The notes beneath the pieces are model-generated. The model did not search any database. It saw only the letters and a list, made by a program, of their open reading frames with translations, and was not told where the DNA came from. A program made the position numbers and the translations under genes. Positions 36,819-44,997 of a stretch of DNA of 64,000 bases are shown here, piece by piece. Numbering within the stretch: the stretch's first letter is position 1; each line of letters starts with the position of its first letter. Source of the stretch: JAGOUU01 sp964609155 (GTDB lineage: Bacteria; Pseudomonadota; Gammaproteobacteria; JAGOUU01); NCBI GenBank assembly GCA_964609155.1, contig CAZSRF010000001.1:62001-126000 (forward strand), in the 5' to 3' direction.

Positions 36819-37493
36819 CTAGCTATTACAAACTGGTAAATTGCCTGCACTAAAGTCCCCTGCTTTTACTCTATCAAGTATCTGAATATCACTAATCGCA
36901 AGACCGCCCAAATAATCAAATTCTGATACTCGTTGTATCTGTACTAATGCTCTTGCAATCACGTTATATGTAGATTTATTACGATACTCAAGATATAAAG
37001 GTACAATTAAAGTCCAGACATAAGTATCTTTACCTTCAACGTTATAAATGCCTGTAGCCTTTTTATCCAGTGCAACAACATCACACAAACTAGCTTTAGC
37101 AACAAATTCACCATTCACTATCGTTGGAAGATCCGTTTGGTTTAATAGCGTCACATAAGAACTATACCCAGAAGGTGTAAACAAAATAGCATTACGCTCA
37201 ATACGAGCTTTATAATTAATAAAGTTAATATTAAATAGTCTAATCAAATTTTGTGCTGTCCAATCTTTAATTTGTGCATTATTATAAATTGGCGTCGTTA
37301 AAGTCTGGCTCTCAAAAATTTGTTCTCTCTCATCTGTGACAAAATATTTAGGTTTTGGTTTACTAGCTATCATGTACACTCCAAGCAGTAATATCAAAAC
37401 GATCACAATAGCCCCAAATACCAGTAGATAAATATAATTCATTATTTTATCTTTTGAATATTCCGCTGTTAAACGCACATGATCATTTGTCAT
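36819..37493 (-). CDS. IcmL/DotI-like inner-membrane protein, third copy
   Basis: 224 residues with one membrane helix (YLLVFGAIVIVLILLLGVYM) and a periplasmic NTF2-like domain typical of IcmL/DotI: IKDWTAQNLIRLFNINFINYK, LFTPSGYSSYVTLL and a late YVWTLIVPLYLEY. Three such genes lie within 2.4 kb here; this one is next to icmK, where the true dotI lies in Legionella. Heteromeric DotI-DotJ complexes are known, so the extra copies may form mixed rings. It ends with VCNS, without a membrane anchor at the C-terminus. Confidence 0.82.
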   Translation of the reverse strand: MTNDHVRLTAEYSKDKIMNYIYLLVFGAIVIVLILLLGVYMIASKPKPKYFVTDEREQIFESQTLTTPIYNNAQIKDWTAQNLIRLFNINFINYKARIERNAILFTPSGYSSYVTLLNQTDLPTIVNGEFVAKASLCDVVALDKKATGIYNVEGKDTYVWTLIVPLYLEYRNKSTYNVIARALVQIQRVSEFDYLGGLAISDIQILDRVKAGDFSAGNLPVCNS

Positions 37494-37499
37494 ATATTT

Positions 37500-38198
37500 C
37501 TAATTAAGTCCCCTAGCTCCACAAAAATCATTGCCTGCTAACACCATACTGATACTAGCTATACCAATACTCTTATCCGAACTTACTTCCTCTCCACTTT
37601 GGATTATTAAAGTTACTAAATAACGAAATAATCTCGTTGGATCATGGCTCTGAACCTGCATTAATATAGGAATTTGTACTGCCCAAATAGTTACATCTTC
37701 ATTTGCAACTTTAGTCTGCCTTTGATTAACTACAGTCACCACATCACAAGAATTTACCGCATAAGCTAATTGCTTATTCAAAATATCATTTAATAATCCA
37801 GTACTCTTGACACTCTCCATATACTGGGCGTATCCATCTGCAGTAAAATACCCCTTTACTTTCTCAAAATGATTATCTAAGTTATCAGCAAAATTGAACG
37901 TAAAAATATCGGAAACTGCTTGAGATGACCAATTAAGTAAGGCATCATTGCTTATTTTTGGTAATGCTAATGTTACTAATGGAGTTTTATTAGTCTTATT
38001 AAAAGCATATGTTTTAGGAGATTTATTAAGATTGACTAAGAAATTCATATAAACAGATAAAACTATAATAGCTATCATTACCCCTAATGAACACAGACGC
38101 AAAAGTGCGAGGCGTATCTTTCTTACTGTAGAATTCTGCCCTACTATGTCTAATGGCTTATTTAGTATTTGTATCCCTTTTTTTACTACTTTTTCCAT
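37500..38198 (-). CDS. IcmL/DotI-like inner-membrane protein, second copy
   Basis: 232 residues with a basic N-terminus, one membrane helix (LRLCSLGVMIAIIVLSVYM) and the IcmL domain: DALLNWSSQAVSDIFTFNFAD, YFTADGYAQYMESV, and VTIWAVQIPILMQVQSHD. The spacing pattern W...(A/S)..D/N..F.F is shared with the two other copies and with DotI in general. It ends 6 bases before the next IcmL-like gene, which points to tandem duplication followed by divergence. Confidence 0.82.
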   Translation of the reverse strand: MEKVVKKGIQILNKPLDIVGQNSTVRKIRLALLRLCSLGVMIAIIVLSVYMNFLVNLNKSPKTYAFNKTNKTPLVTLALPKISNDALLNWSSQAVSDIFTFNFADNLDNHFEKVKGYFTADGYAQYMESVKSTGLLNDILNKQLAYAVNSCDVVTVVNQRQTKVANEDVTIWAVQIPILMQVQSHDPTRLFRYLVTLIIQSGEEVSSDKSIGIASISMVLAGNDFCGARGLN

Positions 38199-38209
38199 TT
38201 TGTTCTCAA

Positions 38210-38455
38210 TTATGCAGGTCGATTATTAGCTGCAATGTATTCATCTGCTTGTTTTTCAGTGTATATCGTAAGTCTTTTTAAAACACCACTCTCATTAGAT
38301 GCAAAATAAACCAAATCAGGTCTAGAACTAACTCTGTAAAACATTAAAGCCAACAAAATAATTAAAATTATGTAAATTATATTAATCTTTTTAAATATTT
38401 TTCTATACTGTTCTACATGAAAATACAAATTAGAGTGCTCATCGTTACCAAACAT
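38210..38455 (-). CDS. icmM: Dot/Icm protein IcmM/DotJ
   Basis: 81 residues with one membrane helix (INIIYIILIILLALMFYR) and a short periplasmic tail. DotJ is a truncated paralogue of DotI that keeps only the N-terminal part; the tail (YFASNESGVLKRLTIYTEKQ) resembles the region after the helix in the IcmL-like neighbours. It lies between the first and second IcmL copies, 2 bases after the former. The length is slightly below the Legionella protein (94 from memory). Confidence 0.8.
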   Translation of the reverse strand: MFGNDEHSNLYFHVEQYRKIFKKINIIYIILIILLALMFYRVSSRPDLVYFASNESGVLKRLTIYTEKQADEYIAANNRPA

Positions 38456-38457
38456 AA

Positions 38458-39228
38458 TTATACACCCCCTAAAGCTTCACAAAGTTTTTGTGGATCAGTT
38501 GTGCCAGTCTCGTACTGTTTTTGGTTATAGATAATAAATCCATATACCGCTATACCTGTCTTAGACAATAATTTGGGAACTCGCTGAATCTCAACTCGCA
38601 AATCACCACGCATAACAGATGGTGTCGTTTTAGCGCTCGCTATGACTGCGATAATTGGCATACTTAATCTCCAAGTATAAACTGAATAGCCTTGCACATC
38701 TTGAATCCCCTTATACTCAACTCTTGTTGTTTGATTACCACAACCGTGCGCTTGCACAACTAGTTTTGTAGCTGAAATACTTTGAAATAACCTTGACTCG
38801 GTTTCTAATGCTCTAGCATAGGCGATAAATCCGTCTGGAGTGAAAAGATTAATCATGTTTCTGTAGCTTGCTGCTTGACCTGAAAAATCAAAATCATAAA
38901 TAACCTGTATACTATTCTGCACCCAATTAATAACATAATCATCAGTTATCCTAAATCCATCAGATACCGGGGTTAATAAATCTTCTTTTTTAATAACAGT
39001 TCCATCTAGGTTAGTTGGAATATACCAAGTTGATTTAGCATCTGTCGAGGCTCTATAATAAACTATTAGCATCATAACTATGGCTATGATACCTAACAAG
39101 TAAATACCCAGTAAAAATCTTAAATTAACACGATAAAATGTATTTCTAGCTTGTATCGCAGAATAAATTTTTTGAACATTGTTTTCTTCCGCTGTTTTGT
39201 TAGTTGAGTCAATATTCTGTTCTGGCAT
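38458..39228 (-). CDS. icmL: IcmL/DotI-like inner-membrane protein, first copy
   Basis: 256 residues, the longest of the three copies, with a 40-residue cytoplasmic N-terminus, one membrane helix (LLGIYLLGIIAIVMMLIVYY) and the periplasmic domain with DYVINWVQNSIQVIYDFDFSG, LFTPDGFIAYARAL and SVYTWRLSMPIIAV. It precedes icmM as DotI precedes or neighbours DotJ in other systems. Which of the three copies is functionally the main DotI cannot be told from sequence alone. Confidence 0.82.
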   Translation of the reverse strand: MPEQNIDSTNKTAEENNVQKIYSAIQARNTFYRVNLRFLLGIYLLGIIAIVMMLIVYYRASTDAKSTWYIPTNLDGTVIKKEDLLTPVSDGFRITDDYVINWVQNSIQVIYDFDFSGQAASYRNMINLFTPDGFIAYARALETESRLFQSISATKLVVQAHGCGNQTTRVEYKGIQDVQGYSVYTWRLSMPIIAVIASAKTTPSVMRGDLRVEIQRVPKLLSKTGIAVYGFIIYNQKQYETGTTDPQKLCEALGGV

Positions 39229-39243
39229 GTGCTATCCTATTTA

Positions 39244-39504
39244 TCATCGCCACCATGCTCTTGCTTTTTTATACCTACCAGATATAAAAGAACAACGGAA
39301 CCAGCGTAAGAATACGCTATAAGTAAACCCAAAATACTCTATTACTGCGAAAAAACCTGTCATCAAAACCACTAAGATAAACATATAGAGCACTAAACTT
39401 TCTGGACTAAATAAAAGAAAAAAAAATGGAATAATAGCCCGAGAATCTAATACAAAAATTCTTGGATTTCTTGCTGAATCACGCCAATGCGTAAACTGAT
39501 CCAT
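39244..39504 (-). CDS. icmT: Dot/Icm protein IcmT
   Basis: 86 residues from ATG 39504 (an upstream TTG at 39513 is less likely). The N-terminal HWRDSARNPRIFVLDSRA and the tail with FLRWFRCSFISGR and ARAWWR match IcmT/TraK closely, and two membrane helices lie between them. The C-terminal arginine and tryptophan cluster is intact; in Legionella truncation of the IcmT tail affects pore formation. It lies after dotB and orf113 and before the icmL group, the IncI-like order. Confidence 0.9.
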   Translation of the reverse strand: MDQFTHWRDSARNPRIFVLDSRAIIPFFFLLFSPESLVLYMFILVVLMTGFFAVIEYFGFTYSVFLRWFRCSFISGRYKKARAWWR

Positions 39505-39631
39505 AGTAGCCAACTCGTAAATATACTTAAATATATATTATTATAGAATATATTAAGAAAATATATTAAAAAAATAAATAATATAATATAGATACTGATC
39601 ACAAAGACCGTCTCTCTTTAATAACAAAATA

Positions 39632-39973
39632 TTAAAGCGTCGGGATGGGTGGCAACGGCTTAGTTTTAGGCTGAAGTTCATCTTGTTTCTGTTCGGTAAA
39701 AGTATGGCCATTACCAATTACACCTGAAACAAAGCCTTGAGCTTTTTGCTCTTGCACCAACTTCATTAATGCTTCTACCTGTGTTTGCGTGAGCTTGCCA
39801 TTTCTACGTAGTAAATTACATACATCCTGAATGTTAACTTTACCAGCGATTGCAAGTTTAATTACCGATTTTTCTATCCCTTCACCAGATCTGCTGTCTA
39901 TACTGCGATTAAGCGCTGTATATAAGGGTACATGTTCTTCAGGATTATTAGAATTTGATGAATTATTAGCCAT
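39632..39973 (-). CDS. Small hypothetical protein between dotB and icmT (orf113)
   Basis: 113 residues, no signal peptide and no membrane helix. The N-terminal 20 residues are Asn/Ser-rich and the C-terminus is Pro/Lys-rich (KTKPLPPIPTL); the middle is helical (SVIKLAIAGKVNIQDVCNLLRRNGKLTQTQVEALMKLVQEQKA, about 40-85). I do not recognise it. It lies inside the secretion operon, so a small cytosolic adaptor or regulator is conceivable, but nothing in the sequence ties it to IcmQ, IcmR or LvgA. Confidence 0.55.
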   Translation of the reverse strand: MANNSSNSNNPEEHVPLYTALNRSIDSRSGEGIEKSVIKLAIAGKVNIQDVCNLLRRNGKLTQTQVEALMKLVQEQKAQGFVSGVIGNGHTFTEQKQDELQPKTKPLPPIPTL

Positions 39974-40097
39974 AAAATTATCTTAGAATATTAGCTCTCA
40001 TATGATTATATAATTATAGTATCTCAAAAAACTTAACCTAAACTTAATTTTGTTTAGGTGTTACTTAAAAGTTATTCATTCTCAAAATTTCAATTAG

Positions 40098-41072
40098 TTA
40101 GAACTGGCTTCGAAGCAATTCATCCCTAATTTCTGGTGTTAACACTAACCATTCTCTTATAGCTGCTCTTTTACCATCTACCGTAGGCACTAACATTTGC
40201 CATACAATAGCGCGGGTTAGTGAAAGCAAATCTATTGTTCGACCATATCGTTCATCTTCAGGAAAAGCTGAGACCATACGTCTCATTGTATCGGCGACAC
40301 CATTACTATGAACAGTTGTATAGACAGTATGACCTGTTAATGCTGCGTCGATCACCGCTGCAATTGTCTCATAATCGCGAGCTTCCCCTACTAAAATAAA
40401 CTTTGGCTTACGACGTAATGCGTTTCTAACTGCTGCAGGAAAATTTGGTAAATGTAGTGGGATCTCAGATTGTGCAATCGAAGCTGCTGGTGCTTCAACA
40501 TTATCGTAAACAAACTCGATTGGTGATTCATAACTTAAGACTTTGCCATCTTCTTTTTCTAAAATTTCTCGCATAATCGAGGCTAGTAACGTTGTTTTAC
40601 CAGAGCCTGTTGCACCTGCAACAATGACTATTCCTTGAGTTGGAATAATAGCATCACGTAATCTTGGATCTAACCCCATATCGTTAATAAAAGGCGGATC
40701 GGCAGGGATAGCACGCATTGTAATTTGTATTCCTGGGTTGCCTTCTACTAAACAACCAGTCATATTAACACGAAAACGATGCCTCACTCCTCTTTCTGGC
40801 TTTATCTCATAATGCGTATCAAGATCAGCACCACTTAAAATTTGAGCAATACCATTAGCGCCGTAGATAATATTGACGATATCTGACACTTCACTATGTG
40901 TCAAGTTACGTTTAGTAATGCGATGCAAGCGTCCATGGATATCAGCTAGTATTTTATCTCCAGACTGAATTGTTACATCAGACGTTTGATTTATTACACA
41001 AAAATTTAGTAACCTATCCACATCTCTCGCTGTAAATCGACTAGGTTCATCTGGAAATACTATATTTGCCAT
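40098..41072 (-). CDS. dotB: Dot/Icm secretion ATPase DotB (VirB11/PilT-like)
   Basis: DotB is a hexameric cytoplasmic ATPase that docks on DotO and drives channel opening. The protein (324 residues) has Walker A GATGSGKTTL (153-162), the Asp/Glu box YESPIEFVYDN, Walker B-like KFILVGEARDYETI and the His box LTGHTVYTTVHSN. The sequence ends shortly after REWLVLTPEIRDELL; Legionella DotB (377 residues from memory) continues for about 50 residues. The stop is a clean TAA and no homologous tail was seen in the 124 bases that follow. It lies 26 bases after dotC. Confidence 0.92.
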   Translation of the reverse strand: MANIVFPDEPSRFTARDVDRLLNFCVINQTSDVTIQSGDKILADIHGRLHRITKRNLTHSEVSDIVNIIYGANGIAQILSGADLDTHYEIKPERGVRHRFRVNMTGCLVEGNPGIQITMRAIPADPPFINDMGLDPRLRDAIIPTQGIVIVAGATGSGKTTLLASIMREILEKEDGKVLSYESPIEFVYDNVEAPAASIAQSEIPLHLPNFPAAVRNALRRKPKFILVGEARDYETIAAVIDAALTGHTVYTTVHSNGVADTMRRMVSAFPEDERYGRTIDLLSLTRAIVWQMLVPTVDGKRAAIREWLVLTPEIRDELLRSQF

Positions 41073-41098
41073 GCTTTTGTTTTTGTTATTTTAAGTTT

Positions 41099-42232
41099 TT
41101 ATTTATTGTAGAGCTCGTTAACATTCATAATACTGCCACTTTTGTCTTTAACTCCCAGAGATAACGATTTTGCGCTACCACTTAGATTTGTGCTTAGATT
41201 TGTACTTAACTTTGTATTTCGCTTGTTGTCAGCATTATTGATGACATCATAGATTTTTAAGTTATTTATTTTAGCATCCAATTCAGCTTCTAATGCACTA
41301 GTCATAAATGGTTTCCAAGATTTACTATCTGCTTTTAACGAAGGTAGTGCAGCTATGGTTAACACTTTATCATTGATCTTGATCTCATCACCATTACCTG
41401 TTACTCCATAATCTCGTCTGGCAACGTAAGGTGCACTCACCATATCGGCTGCTAAGAGTTTTCTATACCTAGCCATACCTAGATAATCTCGGCGTAATAG
41501 CATCAAATTTTGAGCAAAAATTTGTTCCGCTTGTTTGTAACCAATGTACCACCCCTCTTCAATACCTTTTGACCACGCTTCCTGCTCAGCACTATTTTTT
41601 GGTAAAATAGACGATTCAGGCAAGCCTGGTTCTGAATAAGTTGCTTGTAGATAATCTCGCCAACCTGGAACCGCAATAGCAAATCGGGCTTGTCGCACTA
41701 TTTTATAAACACGATCCGTGATCCTTAGTGTTCTAAAATTGTTTTGCACACGTTCAACCTGCAAATGAGTGCGAGCTATTGCTTGGCCTGTTGGATTGTC
41801 ATTTAATAAAAAAGTATCATCGTCCTTAGGGAGTGATGTCTCAGATGTTGCATCCATTGTTTTTACAGCTTCTACTAACACTGGTGGAATAATATTGTTA
41901 GGTAACATTAAACTATTGAAACTAAAAATTTTGTCTAAGCTACTAGCTCTTGCTTGCAGATACTCATTAAGATCTTTAGATCTAGCATATAACCCTCCTC
42001 GCATCCCTACACTAAGAGCCATTTCATGCAAAGCAACTTGTCTAATAGTACCTTGTTTGTTATTTGCATACTGCTCTGCTGTTTTACTATTAGCTTTTTT
42101 TAGATAATCGAGAGTAAGTTCTTGCTGTGATTGGTCCGTGGAAAACCAGGAACAATTAGTCAATGATAAATTTAATAATATTATTGCCAAAAAGACTGAT
42201 AATTTATAGACAAACTTTAGATATATTCTCAT
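41099..42232 (-). CDS. dotC: Dot/Icm outer-membrane lipoprotein DotC
   Basis: 377 residues with a lipoprotein signal ending in LSLTNC, so the mature protein should be lipid-anchored at Cys27 or so. The core LHEMALSVGMRGGLYARSKDLNEYL, VYKIVRQARFAIAVPGWRDYL and WSKGIEEGWYIGYKQAEQIFAQNL RRDYLGM-type strings are those of DotC/TraI. With DotD it helps insert DotH into the outer membrane. It is longer than the Legionella protein (303 from memory) because of a C-terminal extension of about 60 polar residues. Overlaps dotD by 4 bases. Confidence 0.92.
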   Translation of the reverse strand: MRIYLKFVYKLSVFLAIILLNLSLTNCSWFSTDQSQQELTLDYLKKANSKTAEQYANNKQGTIRQVALHEMALSVGMRGGLYARSKDLNEYLQARASSLDKIFSFNSLMLPNNIIPPVLVEAVKTMDATSETSLPKDDDTFLLNDNPTGQAIARTHLQVERVQNNFRTLRITDRVYKIVRQARFAIAVPGWRDYLQATYSEPGLPESSILPKNSAEQEAWSKGIEEGWYIGYKQAEQIFAQNLMLLRRDYLGMARYRKLLAADMVSAPYVARRDYGVTGNGDEIKINDKVLTIAALPSLKADSKSWKPFMTSALEAELDAKINNLKIYDVINNADNKRNTKLSTNLSTNLSGSAKSLSLGVKDKSGSIMNVNELYNK

Positions 42233-42786
42233 CCTATCTCGTTGTACCTTAATTCAAGCGTTTTAGATTGGGGGAAAACAACCAAATTTACTCTCTCTCT
42301 GCTTTGGAAATTAGCTTCACGAATGATGTCTCCTAACTCAACATTTTCATGAGCAATATCAATTAACACAGGGATAGCTGGGTTAAGCCCAACAACTTTA
42401 AATTTATAACCTGCAACAGCTGCAACCTCTTGAAGAAAGGGTTCTATAGGTCCTGCCCAGTCCACCGCAACACGTTGACCGAGGTTATATCTACTCATAT
42501 TTTCATCATTCAAACTAACAACTCTTGGTTGCCTATATCGCTCAATCTTTTCTAATTCAGTAATCGAAGAGTTAACTGATTCTGCTGCAGCTATGACAGC
42601 ATCACGACTTGTGTCATTAGTGGATTCAAAAGAAGCATTATGCACATGCCATGAGTCCATGGTGTTAGCACTATTAGTCGAGTTACCTGCTTTATTACCT
42701 GTCGAGCAAGAGGTTGTTAATAACATTACTAAACAAACAATACTAAGCAACAAACTGATGCGTGCCCCTGCAAATTTTGCGAACAT
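42229..42786 (-). CDS. dotD: Dot/Icm outer-membrane lipoprotein DotD
   Basis: 185 residues with a lipobox at VMLLTTSC (Cys about 27). The C-terminal domain carries QRVAVDWAGPIEPFLQEVAAVAGYKFKVVG and IPVLIDIAHENVELGDII, a secretin N-domain-like fold typical of DotD/TraH. It is the first gene of the large minus-strand operon and is divergent from icmS; the promoter must lie in the gap to the right. A weak ribosome site (AGGGA) is 8 bases upstream. Confidence 0.92.
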   Translation of the reverse strand: MFAKFAGARISLLLSIVCLVMLLTTSCSTGNKAGNSTNSANTMDSWHVHNASFESTNDTSRDAVIAAAESVNSSITELEKIERYRQPRVVSLNDENMSRYNLGQRVAVDWAGPIEPFLQEVAAVAGYKFKVVGLNPAIPVLIDIAHENVELGDIIREANFQSRERVNLVVFPQSKTLELRYNEIG

Positions 42787-42807
42787 AATTTATCCCTGCG
42801 ATCTTAC

Positions 42808-42817
42808 TTAATATTAA
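42808..42817. promoter_or_regulatory. TTAATATTAA palindrome in dotD-icmS divergent promoter region
   Basis: The 272-base gap 42787-43058 separates the two divergent secretion operons and must hold both promoters. At 42807-42817 it contains CTTAATATTAA, which matches the cTTAATatT element reported for the PmrA regulator in Legionella and Coxiella. The site is 22 bases before dotD, close for an activator, and AT-rich sequence makes chance matches common. Confidence 0.3.
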
Positions 42818-43058
42818 TATACTAACACAACTTTAAATATAGTGTATTTTAATATATCTTTGTAGATAATATTTATGTCTAGTATAAAATTTTTCTTCTG
42901 ATGATTTAATCTAGGTTGTAACTACCTCATATTTAAACTAATATATGTATATATATAGAAGTATATATAGCTCTAGTCTTATCTTAGATAATTTCTTAGA
43001 TAATTGTCTATGATGCTTTTTAACTTCTTTTAGTTTTGCAAATATAGATTATTATTCT

Positions 43059-43397
43059 ATGGATATTTACAAATGCATGGCGTTGATCGCCGATAGAATG
43101 CAGATTAAATTTACTTTAAATAATAAGGCGATGACATCATCTGAAGTCTTTGCAGAAAATGGCATGTTTCCTGCTATCATCAAAAGAGCTGATCAACTTA
43201 GTGCCTTTTGTTTAGGCACTGGACTAGGGCTGGGATACGAAGAGTCTGCTAATAGTCTCTTAGGCACTAGAACCATTATGGATAACACTGTCTCTAATGC
43301 CTATAGAATTATGTGTATGACTGAAATATTATATGAATTAGTTGAATCCTCACCTAATCCCAGATTGCTAGCTTTAGATAATCTAATGTTTGATTAA
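43059..43397 (+). CDS. icmS: Dot/Icm effector chaperone IcmS
   Basis: 112 residues, acidic and soluble. The sequence MDIYKCMALIADRM, FAENGMFPAIIKRADQLSAFCLGTGLGLGYEESANSLLG and CMTEILYELVESSPNPRLLALDNLMFD aligns almost without gaps to IcmS of Legionella (114 residues). IcmS pairs with IcmW (encoded at 57335-57784) to present some effectors to DotL. The gene starts a plus-strand operon, without an obvious ribosome site, and its end overlaps the possible TTG start of the next frame. Confidence 0.93.
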   Translation: MDIYKCMALIADRMQIKFTLNNKAMTSSEVFAENGMFPAIIKRADQLSAFCLGTGLGLGYEESANSLLGTRTIMDNTVSNAYRIMCMTEILYELVESSPNPRLLALDNLMFD

Positions 43398-43422
43398 TAG
43401 ACGATTAAATATTTATACATTT

Positions 43423-43854
43423 ATGATAGATCAAATGCCACCAGCTCCAAATCATTCTTCTTTATTTCAACCTGTGACGACACAATGCATCGTTCAAACT
43501 GCACAACGTTTTGATCTACCTGAATCAGTATTACGTGCTATTTTAAAAGTAGAGGGTGGAAAAGCCGGCGAGCTAAGATTTAATACCAATGGTACTTATG
43601 ATATTGGCCCTATGCAAGTAAACTCTATTTGGTTACCTAAGTTCTCAAGATATGTTTCTGCAGAACAAATATTTTATGATGGCTGCGCTAATTTACAAGT
43701 TGGCGCCTGGATACTGCGATATAATATTAATAGAGCAAAAGGTGACGTATGGCAAGGGATTGGTAGTTACCATTCCAGCACTCCTATTCATCAAGATAAA
43801 TATAAAACAAAAATATACACAGCATTGCAAAACATTAATACAAAAATGACATAA
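43423..43854 (+). CDS. Lytic transglycosylase (SLT/VirB1-like) in the Dot/Icm operon
   Basis: The protein has about 143 residues from ATG 43423 (TTG 43390 and ATG 43435 are alternatives). The fold is of the SLT family: LPESVLRAILKVEGGKAGELRFNTNGTYDIGPMQVNS holds the catalytic Glu (VEGG) and the NGTYDIGPMQVNS motif, followed by AEQIFYDGCANLQVGAWILR and GIGSYHSSTP. It should cut peptidoglycan to let the channel through. No signal peptide is evident, so export would need another route or a start upstream. It lies between icmS and icmP, the place of icmR-icmQ in Legionella. VirB1/PilT-type muramidases occur in conjugation systems. Confidence 0.85.
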   Translation: MIDQMPPAPNHSSLFQPVTTQCIVQTAQRFDLPESVLRAILKVEGGKAGELRFNTNGTYDIGPMQVNSIWLPKFSRYVSAEQIFYDGCANLQVGAWILRYNINRAKGDVWQGIGSYHSSTPIHQDKYKTKIYTALQNINTKMT

Positions 43855-43859
43855 TACAT

Positions 43860-44990
43860 ATGGCTAAACAAGGTGGCGGTGGCGGAGGACAACAAGAAGG
43901 TGGAAACGGTAATGATCCAATGTTCATTATGGCTTTCTTTATTGGTGTTATTTGTTTATTGTGGTTTACCCGTGAATATTACTTTCCTCTAATCTTCAAG
44001 TTTAAATACTATGAACTTCTTTTCGCTAATTATTTTGTTAGTGTTGATCCTACGCTAGTTGGTGCTGTTATTAATGCGCAATATAATCCTAATGCCTTAG
44101 ATCAAAATCAATTTTTTGATCTATTAAACATGGTAGGTAACTATTTCAAATATCCTGTTGCTGTGATTTCAATAATTTTCGCAGCCATTATTTATGTAAA
44201 AAGCCCCAGCAATAAATTCAATAAATCTTTTTCTATGACCACTTTTAGAGCACAAGAAAAGATTAATTATCCTCAAATTATCGCAGCGAGCAAACTTGAT
44301 CTTATTAACACTAGTATTTTTGAAGGCCCTTGGGCAAGTGCATTAACTCCTATGTCATTTGCAAAAAAAAATGACCTTCTAGAGATTATTGTGAATCCAA
44401 GACCAAACCGTATACTAAGAGAAGCAGAAAAGATTGCAAAATTACGTGAAGCACGTGCAAGGCAACTATTTGCTGCACAATTAGGATACCTTTGGAATGG
44501 ACCTGATCAATTACCTATACACACAAAAGCATTGTATGCTGTGTTTGCTGCTGCTGCTAACCAAGATCGACAACCTGCTATTGCCTTGCTACGCCAATTC
44601 AACGCTGCACTAGAATATAGTAATACTCCTGATTACAAAGGCGTCGAAGAATTATTAGCTAAGCACAAAAACAGTAAACTTATGAAAAAAGTTGAACAAA
44701 GACATGCTTATGTCATGACTGTATTAGCTGCAACCTTAGAGTTAGCCAGAAGCAATGGTGTGCTACCATGTGCTGACTTCTTATGGTTAAAAACTGTAGA
44801 TAGGCCTTTATGGTATATGTTAAATAATGTCGGCAGACGTTCTGCTTTTCCCGAGTGTGCTGGAGCTATGGCTCATTGGAGAATTGAATCTAGAATGCAA
44901 AAGAAAATTGTCAGTCCAATGATTGAAGAAGCTGTCAAAGCATTAAAATTAGCATTAACTGAAATTATTTACGAAGATGAGAATGATTAA
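43860..44990 (+). CDS. icmP: Dot/Icm coupling protein subunit IcmP/DotM
   Basis: 376 residues, the same length as Legionella DotM. A Gly/Gln-rich N-terminus is followed by membrane helices (FIMAFFIGVICLLWF and VAVISIIFAAIIYV) and a cytoplasmic domain with RARQLFAAQLGYLW, LYAVFAAAANQDR and FLWLKTVDRPLWYMLNNVGRR. DotM binds Glu-rich effector signals and forms the coupling complex with DotL. It begins 5 bases after the transglycosylase and is 7 bases before icmO, which is co-transcribed. Confidence 0.94.
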   Translation: MAKQGGGGGGQQEGGNGNDPMFIMAFFIGVICLLWFTREYYFPLIFKFKYYELLFANYFVSVDPTLVGAVINAQYNPNALDQNQFFDLLNMVGNYFKYPVAVISIIFAAIIYVKSPSNKFNKSFSMTTFRAQEKINYPQIIAASKLDLINTSIFEGPWASALTPMSFAKKNDLLEIIVNPRPNRILREAEKIAKLREARARQLFAAQLGYLWNGPDQLPIHTKALYAVFAAAANQDRQPAIALLRQFNAALEYSNTPDYKGVEELLAKHKNSKLMKKVEQRHAYVMTVLAATLELARSNGVLPCADFLWLKTVDRPLWYMLNNVGRRSAFPECAGAMAHWRIESRMQKKIVSPMIEEAVKALKLALTEIIYEDEND

Positions 44991-44997
44991 CTAGCAT

